A DNA stretch of 64,000 bases from positions 62,001 through 126,000 of the forward strand of contig CAVSNH010000007.1 of NCBI GenBank assembly GCA_963729275.1, written 5' to 3'. Both the position numbers and the translations under genes were made by a program. This DNA comes from CAVSNH01 sp963729275 (lineage in GTDB: Bacteria; Actinomycetota; Acidimicrobiia; Acidimicrobiales; RAAP-2). The notes beneath the pieces were generated by a model, which was not told the origin of the DNA, searched no databases, and was given only the letters and a program-made list of their open reading frames with translations. Of the stretch, positions 59,660 through 64,000 are shown piece by piece (the stretch's first letter is position 1; each line of letters starts with the position of its first letter).

Positions 59660-60409
59660 TCAGCCCTCGTAGGCAGCCATGACCGCGTCCGGGATGTCGA
59701 AGTTGGAGAAAACGTTCTGGACGTCGTCGTGGTCCTCGAGCGCCTCGATGAGACGGAGCACACGCTTCGCCTCCCCTTCGGCCTCCACTTCCACCATGGT
59801 CGTCGGCACCATGGAGATGTCCGACGAGCTCGGCTCCATGCCGGCTTCCTCGAGTGCGTGCCGCACGGCCATGAGGTCACCGGGGGCGGTGGTGATCGAC
59901 CAACGATCGTCGTCGTCCTCGAGATCCTCGGCCCCGGCTTCCATGGCCACTTCCATGACCCGGTCCTCGTCGGCCGAACGCGGGACGGTGACCACGCCCT
60001 TGCGCTCGAACTGCCAGCTGACCGCGCCGGGCTCGGCCAGGGTCCCACCGTTCTTGTTGAACAGGTTGCGGATCTCGGCGCCAGTCCGGTTGCGGTTGTC
60101 AGTGAGGCACTCGACGATCACGGCCACGCCCGCCGGCGCGTAGCCCTCGTAGGACATCGACTCGTAGCGGACGCCTTCGAGTTCGCCCGAGCCGCGCTTG
60201 ATGGCGCGTTCGATGGTATCGATGGGCACCGACGCATCCCGCGCCTTGGTGTACATGGTGCGCAGGGTGGCGTTGGCGGTGAGGTCGCTGCCGCCGTCAC
60301 GGGCGGCCACCTCCACTTGACGGATGAGCTTGGCGAAGACCTTGGCCCGGGCAGAGTCCTGGGCTCCCTTCCGGTATTTGGTCGTCGCCCACTTCGAATG
60401 GCCGGACAC
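59660..60409 (-). CDS. yebC: YebC/PmpR-family protein
   Basis: Family known as DNA-binding regulators near ruv genes and, in more recent work, as ribosome-associated factors easing translation of proline runs. The 249-residue protein shows SGHSKWATTKYRKGAQD at the N-terminus, RDASVPIDTIERAIKRG, YEGYAPAGVAVIVECLTDNRNRT and the ending EDHDDVQNVFSNFDIPD. GTG 60409 has GAGGAG upstream at a usable distance. It lies between pdxT and ruvC, as in other actinobacteria. Confidence 0.95.
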   Translation of the reverse strand: MSGHSKWATTKYRKGAQDSARAKVFAKLIRQVEVAARDGGSDLTANATLRTMYTKARDASVPIDTIERAIKRGSGELEGVRYESMSYEGYAPAGVAVIVECLTDNRNRTGAEIRNLFNKNGGTLAEPGAVSWQFERKGVVTVPRSADEDRVMEVAMEAGAEDLEDDDDRWSITTAPGDLMAVRHALEEAGMEPSSSDISMVPTTMVEVEAEGEAKRVLRLIEALEDHDDVQNVFSNFDIPDAVMAAYEG

Positions 60410-60473
60410 GGCTCGTGCTTCTCCTCTGTCCCTGTCGTCAATGTGTCGGTGCCGGCGTGCAGCCGGGCGCCGA

Positions 60474-61124
60474 TCAGGCCCGTCGCCCGGCGCGGCCGTC
60501 GCGGCCGGCTGGGTTAGCGGGATCGTCGTCTTTGATCATGTCGAGAAAGAGCCGGTGCAGGCGTCGGTCGGGGGTCAGCTCGGGGTGAAAGGCCGTCACC
60601 AGCACCGATCCTTGTCGGCAGACGACGGGCTGGCCCGCCGAGTCACCCGGCGCCGCCGACGGGAGCTCGGCCAGCACCTCGACGGCGTCGCCGACCCGCT
60701 CGACTATGGGGGCCCGGATGAACACCGCGTGGAGAGGTGACGGGCCGATCGCCGCGAGCTCGAGATCGGACTCGAACGAGGCGGCCTGGTGTCCGTAGGC
60801 ATTACGGCGCACCGACAGGTCGATGGCACCGAACTGGTGCTGGTCGGACCGACCGTCGAGCACCCGGTTGGAGAGCAAGATCATCCCTGCGCAGGTGCCG
60901 AAGACCGGCAGGCCGTCGCCGAACGCCTCGTCCAATGCCGCGCCGAGCCCGGTCGAGCCGAGCAGCAACGACAACGTGGTCGACTCGCCGCCCGGCAACA
61001 CGATGCCCGAGATGCCGTCGAGGTCGACCGGACGTCGGATGGCCCGGACGTCTTCGCCCAGGTCGCTGAAGGCGGCTGCGTGCTCGCGCACATCACCTTG
61101 GAGTGCCAGAACCCCTACGGTCAC
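60474..61124 (-). CDS. pdxT: pyridoxal 5'-phosphate synthase glutaminase subunit
   Basis: Supplies ammonia to PdxS for vitamin B6 synthesis. The 216-residue class I glutaminase has VGVLALQGDVREH, PGGESTTLSLLL, the nucleophile in FGTCAGMILLS, and the His-Glu pair in VTAFHPELTPD. The end beyond LFLDMI is basic and unconserved. GTG 61124 follows pdxS by 54 bases, an interval with two possible competing hairpins. Confidence 0.95.
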   Translation of the reverse strand: MTVGVLALQGDVREHAAAFSDLGEDVRAIRRPVDLDGISGIVLPGGESTTLSLLLGSTGLGAALDEAFGDGLPVFGTCAGMILLSNRVLDGRSDQHQFGAIDLSVRRNAYGHQAASFESDLELAAIGPSPLHAVFIRAPIVERVGDAVEVLAELPSAAPGDSAGQPVVCRQGSVLVTAFHPELTPDRRLHRLFLDMIKDDDPANPAGRDGRAGRRA

Positions 61125-61145
61125 CGCCGCGCTCCACGTCTTGGG

Positions 61146-61176
61146 GTGAGCCCTGCGGGCCGGCTCACAGGCCCGC
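61146..61176. promoter_or_regulatory. two overlapping hairpins between pdxS and pdxT
   Basis: GTGAGCC (61146-61152) can pair with GGCTCAC (61162-61168), and GCGGGCC (61155-61161) can pair with GGCCCGC (61170-61176). Their arms interleave, so only one can form at a time. This resembles an attenuation or processing element but may be an ordinary GC-rich spacer. Confidence 0.35.
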
Positions 61177-61178
61177 GA

Positions 61179-62096
61179 TCACCAACCACGCTCGGCCAGG
61201 TGCACACCGAGTGTGTCGATCTCCAGCCCGGCCATGGCCTGACCCAGCCCGGTCGAGACCTTGGCCACCAGTTCGGCGTCCTCATAGTGGGCGGTGGCCT
61301 CCACGATGGCTCGCGCCGTGCGCCCCGGGTCTTCGCTCTTGAAGATGCCCGACCCTACGAAGACGGCCTCGGCGCCCAGCTGCATGACCAGAGCCGCGTC
61401 GGCCGGCGTGGCGATCCCGCCGGCGCAGAAGAGGGGCACCGGCAGGCGGCCACTGACCGCGATCTCCTGCACGAGGCCGATCGGCGCGGCCAGCTCCTTC
61501 GCCCACCCGAACTGCTCGGCCGGGTCCGCCTGGGTGATCTTGCCGATGTCGCCGAGGATCGAGCGAAGGTGGCGGACGGCCTCGACGATGTTGCCAGTAC
61601 CCGCCTCACCTTTGGATCGGATCATGGCCGCGCCCTCCGAGATGCGCCGCAGCGCCTCCCCGAGGTTGGTGGCGCCACACACGAATGGCACGCTGAACGG
61701 CCACTTGTCGATGTGGTGAGCCTCGTCGGCCGGGGTCAGGACCTCGCTCTCGTCGATGTAATCGACGCCCAGGGCGGCAAGGACCTGTGCTTCGGCGAAG
61801 TGGCCGATGCGGGCCTTGGCCATGACTGGGACCGTGACTGCTGAGATGATCCCGTCGATGAGGGCGGGATCGCTCATGCGGGCCACTCCCCCGTCGCGCC
61901 GGATGTCGGCCGGGACACGCTCGAGGGCCATCACGGCCACCGCACCGGCGTCCTCGGCCACCTTGGCCTGGTCGGCCGTGACCACGTCCATGATCACCCC
62001 ACCGCGGAGCATCTCGGCCAGGCCGCGCTTGACGGTGAACGTGCCAGTCTGTCGGCCAGAAGTGGCATCACCGGTGGTCACGGGGGTGTCGGGCAT
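61179..62096 (-). CDS. pdxS: pyridoxal 5'-phosphate synthase lyase subunit
   Basis: Makes PLP from ribose 5-phosphate, glyceraldehyde 3-phosphate and ammonia. The 305-residue TIM barrel has the family sequence VKRGLAEMLRGGVIMDVVT, the first Schiff-base Lys in VMAKARIGHFAEAQ, the second in IRSKGEAGTGNIVEAVRHLR, and LFCAGGIATPADAALVMQLGAEAVFVGSGIF. GTG 62099 lies immediately before ATG 62096; I chose ATG because it is six bases after a TAGCAT box. Confidence 0.96.
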   Translation of the reverse strand: MPDTPVTTGDATSGRQTGTFTVKRGLAEMLRGGVIMDVVTADQAKVAEDAGAVAVMALERVPADIRRDGGVARMSDPALIDGIISAVTVPVMAKARIGHFAEAQVLAALGVDYIDESEVLTPADEAHHIDKWPFSVPFVCGATNLGEALRRISEGAAMIRSKGEAGTGNIVEAVRHLRSILGDIGKITQADPAEQFGWAKELAAPIGLVQEIAVSGRLPVPLFCAGGIATPADAALVMQLGAEAVFVGSGIFKSEDPGRTARAIVEATAHYEDAELVAKVSTGLGQAMAGLEIDTLGVHLAERGW

Positions 62097-62102
62097 CACT
62101 CC

Positions 62103-62108
62103 ATGCTA
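62103..62108 (-). promoter_or_regulatory. putative -10 box for pdxS
   Basis: Minus-strand TAGCAT six bases before ATG 62096. Leaderless layout. Determines the choice of start codon. Confidence 0.45.
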
Positions 62109-62151
62109 CCCCCGGCACCCCCGGCGACCTTCGAGAGGAGACCGCTGACGC

Positions 62152-62745
62152 TCAGCCCTGTCGGGTGGCCTCGGCTTCGATCTCGATCTCGACCTTCTTG
62201 CCCACCACCAGGCCACCACTCTCCATCACGGCGCCAAATGACACCCCGAAGTCGTCGCGGTTGAGGGAGGTACGAGCGCTGAAGCCGACACGATGGTTCC
62301 CATAAGGGTCGGTCACCACACCTTCGAGGGTGAGGGCCAACGTCACCGGCTTGGTCACGCCCCGGATGGTCAGATCACCGTCGACGACGAGCTCCCCTGG
62401 CCCAACCTCCCGTACCGCTGTCGACTCGAACGTCCACTGCGGGTGGTTGGCCACATCGAAGAAGTCGTCGCTCCGCAGGTGGTTGTCCCGGGTCTCGTCC
62501 CTGGTGTCCACGCTGTTCGGCTCGATGGCCACGTGGACTTTCGAATCCGCTGCGTCCTCGGCGATCTCGATCGAGCCGTCGAACTTGGTAAACGTCCCAC
62601 GCACCTTGGACACCGCCATGTGGCGCACGGAGAACCCCACGCTCGTATGGGCCGGGTCGAGGAGGTAGCTCCCAACGGCTGGGTACTCCACGCCATTGAC
62701 CACTCGGGCGGTTACTGGCTGAGCCTGGGTTTCGGTGTCGCTCAT
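62152..62745 (-). CDS. YceI-family protein
   Basis: Lipocalin-like protein that binds long-chain isoprenoids in characterised cases. The 197 residues include YLLDPAHTSVGFSVRHMAVSKVRGTFTKFDGSI, HLRSDDFFDVANHP, DLTIRGVTKPVTL and GFSARTSLNRDDFGV, typical family segments. No signal peptide is seen, so this form is probably cytosolic. ATG 62745 has a very good Shine-Dalgarno (GAAAGGAG) at proper spacing. It is divergent from a marR-type gene, a common pairing that suggests regulation by it. Confidence 0.92.
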   Translation of the reverse strand: MSDTETQAQPVTARVVNGVEYPAVGSYLLDPAHTSVGFSVRHMAVSKVRGTFTKFDGSIEIAEDAADSKVHVAIEPNSVDTRDETRDNHLRSDDFFDVANHPQWTFESTAVREVGPGELVVDGDLTIRGVTKPVTLALTLEGVVTDPYGNHRVGFSARTSLNRDDFGVSFGAVMESGGLVVGKKVEIEIEAEATRQG

Positions 62746-62806
62746 GATCCTGCTCCTTTCGTGCAGCCCTCGCTGCGCCTGGCTGTCCACAGCTCTATCC
62801 GGCTGC

Positions 62807-62818
62807 TTGCATGTACAA
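62807..62818. promoter_or_regulatory. candidate MarR operator between yceI and marR
   Basis: TTGCATGTACAA is a near-perfect palindrome (one mismatched pair) in the AT-richer 134-bp interval between the divergent starts. MarR regulators commonly bind such sites. No footprint is known. Confidence 0.4.
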
Positions 62819-62866
62819 ACAACCTTTCCAGTTATTTGATTCCGGTAGCAACTAGCTCGGTCCCGG

Positions 62867-62872
62867 TAGGCT
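62867..62872 (+). promoter_or_regulatory. putative -10 box for the marR gene
   Basis: TAGGCT seven bases before the ATG at 62880. Leaderless layout. Confidence 0.45.
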
Positions 62873-62879
62873 CTCCCCC

Positions 62880-63377
62880 ATGGCCACTCACTCGCTCGAC
62901 GATCAGCGCCTCACCACGGTCGGCCTGCTCTTCGAGGCGTCAGCCGGCCTCCGGCGGCTGTTCGGCCGGCAGCTCGAGCGCGAGCGAGCCCTTCCCAGCC
63001 AGTCCATGGACGTCCTCGTCCGGCTGGCCCGCACCCCGGGGGACCGGCTCCGTATGAGCGACCTGGCCGCCCAGGCCAGCCTCACCCCGAGCGGGCTCAC
63101 CCGCGCCGTCGATCGCCTTCAGCAGCAGGGGCTGGTCACGCGGCAGACCTGTCCAGAGGACCGCCGGGGCGCCTTCGCCGTCCTCACCGATCAGGGCCGC
63201 GACCTCATGGCCCGGGTGATCCCGGAGCACCTGGCCCACGTCGACGCCGTCCTCGGCGGCCTGCTCTCCCCGAAGGAGGAGGAGCAGCTGGCCTCCATGC
63301 TCCGTCGCCTCCGCGACTACGCCTTCGACGAGCTCGGGAACGAAGGCCCCCAAGACGAAGGCTGCCCATCGGGCTGA
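62880..63377 (+). CDS. MarR-family transcriptional regulator
   Basis: Winged helix-turn-helix dimer of 165 residues. After an N-terminal dimerisation helix (LTTVGLLFEASAGLRRLFGRQL) come MDVLVRLARTPGDRLRMSDLAAQASLTPSGLTRAVDRLQQQGLVTRQTCPEDRRGAFAVLTDQG, split here only for description, i.e. recognition helix and wing, then the C-terminal helices. The D-x-R wing motif (PEDRRG) is present. Ligand unknown. Divergent from yceI, a likely target. Confidence 0.93.
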   Translation: MATHSLDDQRLTTVGLLFEASAGLRRLFGRQLERERALPSQSMDVLVRLARTPGDRLRMSDLAAQASLTPSGLTRAVDRLQQQGLVTRQTCPEDRRGAFAVLTDQGRDLMARVIPEHLAHVDAVLGGLLSPKEEEQLASMLRRLRDYAFDELGNEGPQDEGCPSG

Positions 63378-63446
63378 GCTCGAGCTTTCGGCGGCACTCC
63401 CCCGCCGGTGGTTCTGACGCTCTGTGCTGGGCGCCGGCCGGCTTGG

Positions 63447-64000
63447 CTACCGCAGGGCCAGGGCCGCGGCTCGCACCATCGTGTCATCGAGGTTGCCCAC
63501 CTCGTCCGACCCGTGTCTCTGTCCTGGGCCGGTGGGCCGGGGGTCGACCCACAGCCACCGGGTGAGCATGGCCACGCGACCTCGATCGGGAGGCCATGCC
63601 GCTCCTCCCCCGTGGGTAGCGGCCATCGAACCGAGCGCCGCTTCCAGCCCGGGCGGATAGCGCACGACCTGGGCGGCGCGCTGGTCGGCAGCAAATTCGC
63701 GCCCGCGGCCGACCAGGGTGTGGACGGTCTCTCCGGCCCGTGTCGTGCCGACCACAAACGAGAGGAGCGCAGCGATGGCCACCGCGGGGGCCGAGACGGC
63801 GGTGTCGTGCCGCTTGATGTGGACAAGCTCGTGAGCCAGCACGCCTTCGAGCTCGACGAGCGAGAGCTCCGAGTCGAGGGCGGTGGTCACCACCAGGATG
63901 GCGGCATCCGGGTCCCGCCCCAACGCCATGGCGTTGGGCACTGGGCTGTCCACGGTGACGACCGCCGGGCCGGGAAGGCCGAGGGTGGCACAGAGCCCAT
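63447..64000 (-). CDS. M48-family zinc metalloprotease, 5' end outside the window
   Basis: The frame is open to the window edge, so the N-terminus is missing. Visible are NAMALG (about base 63930), the zinc motif LAHELVHIKRHD (HExxH, as HELVH), a hydrophobic helix (VAIAALLSFVVG) and the second zinc-ligand segment GREFAADQRAAQVV (E-x-x-x-D). This order is that of HtpX/M48 peptidases, often membrane proteins degrading misfolded membrane proteins. The C-terminus is Arg/Pro/Gly-rich. It converges with the marR gene, 69 bases away. The internal GTG at 63953 is not the start. Confidence 0.85.
   Translation of the reverse strand, partial: GLCATLGLPGPAVVTVDSPVPNAMALGRDPDAAILVVTTALDSELSLVELEGVLAHELVHIKRHDTAVSAPAVAIAALLSFVVGTTRAGETVHTLVGRGREFAADQRAAQVVRYPPGLEAALGSMAATHGGGAAWPPDRGRVAMLTRWLWVDPRPTGPGQRHGSDEVGNLDDTMVRAAALALR

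Noticed and set aside
1..64000. tRNA or rRNA genes
   Set aside because: Gaps between genes are mostly short, and none of the longer ones shows a cloverleaf or rRNA-like sequence by eye. A tRNAscan-SE run would settle it.

Overview
The window is a gene-dense, very GC-rich stretch of bacterial chromosome, most likely from an actinobacterium of the class Acidimicrobiia. Three things support this: mshD (mycothiol synthase, restricted to Actinomycetota); the gene order around pdxS-pdxT-yebC-ruvCAB ... yajC-secDF-rel-hisS-aspS-rarA ... alaS-ruvX-mltG-aroE; and a secreted protease ending in GYWLVASDGGIF-type repeats, which I associate from memory with Acidimicrobiia. The species cannot be named from the sequence. 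I found no rRNA, tRNA, CRISPR array, intact insertion sequence or prophage. The content is almost entirely housekeeping.

Layout. 1-3.9 kb (+): end of a fabG, then acpP, fabF and an ABC1/UbiB-type kinase. 3.9-4.3 kb: the only gene-free stretch over 300 bp, AT-richer than its surroundings, with three copies of an 18-bp palindrome. 4.3-8.3 kb (-): trpC-trpF-trpB-trpA and a VOC-fold protein. 8.4-11.5 kb (+): an OmpR/histidine-kinase pair and a short-chain dehydrogenase. 11.5-12.7 kb (-): a phosphotransferase-fold kinase. 12.8-21.5 kb (-): a tightly overlapped his operon, hisD-C-B-H-A-F, a GroES-like gene, hisI, trpE and a frameshifted ygfZ. 21.6-31.4 kb: mixed genes (small helical protein, nth, mshD, VIT-family transporter, MaoC-like hydratase, polyprenol-phosphate mannosyltransferase, AI-2E-family permease, LPG-flippase-like protein, ppk1, small membrane protein). 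31.5-34.8 kb: ftsW facing rodA, a small acidic ORF and a DUF151 nuclease. 34.8-40.7 kb (-): DUF948, DUF6167-like, alaS, ruvX, mltG, aroE. 40.7-62.1 kb (-): pdxS, pdxT, yebC, ruvC-A-B, queA, tgt, yajC, secD, secF, rel, hisS, aspS, rarA and a large sedolisin-type protease. 62.1-64 kb: yceI divergent from a marR gene, and the end of an M48 metalloprotease.

Working together. The window carries most of histidine and tryptophan synthesis (hisG, hisE, trpD and trpG are elsewhere), PLP synthesis (PdxST), Holliday-junction processing (RuvABC, RuvX, RarA), Sec export accessories (YajC-SecD-SecF), queuosine tRNA modification (QueA-Tgt), three aminoacyl-tRNA synthetases, the stringent-response enzyme Rel, polyphosphate kinase, and elongation/division SEDS proteins with MltG. 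Adjacent genes in a run usually overlap by 1-4 bases (ATGA, GTGA, TTGA), implying translational coupling. First genes of runs often have a TANNNT box 6-9 bases before the start codon and no Shine-Dalgarno, implying leaderless mRNAs.

I did not find an obviously new defence or mobile system. The most unusual items are the triple palindrome at 4078-4137, the GroES-like gene inside the his operon, the 266-bp convergent overlap of the flippase-like gene and ppk1, the five 21-bp repeats before the MaoC-like gene, the near-identical 42-residue repeats of the protease, and the ygfZ frameshift.
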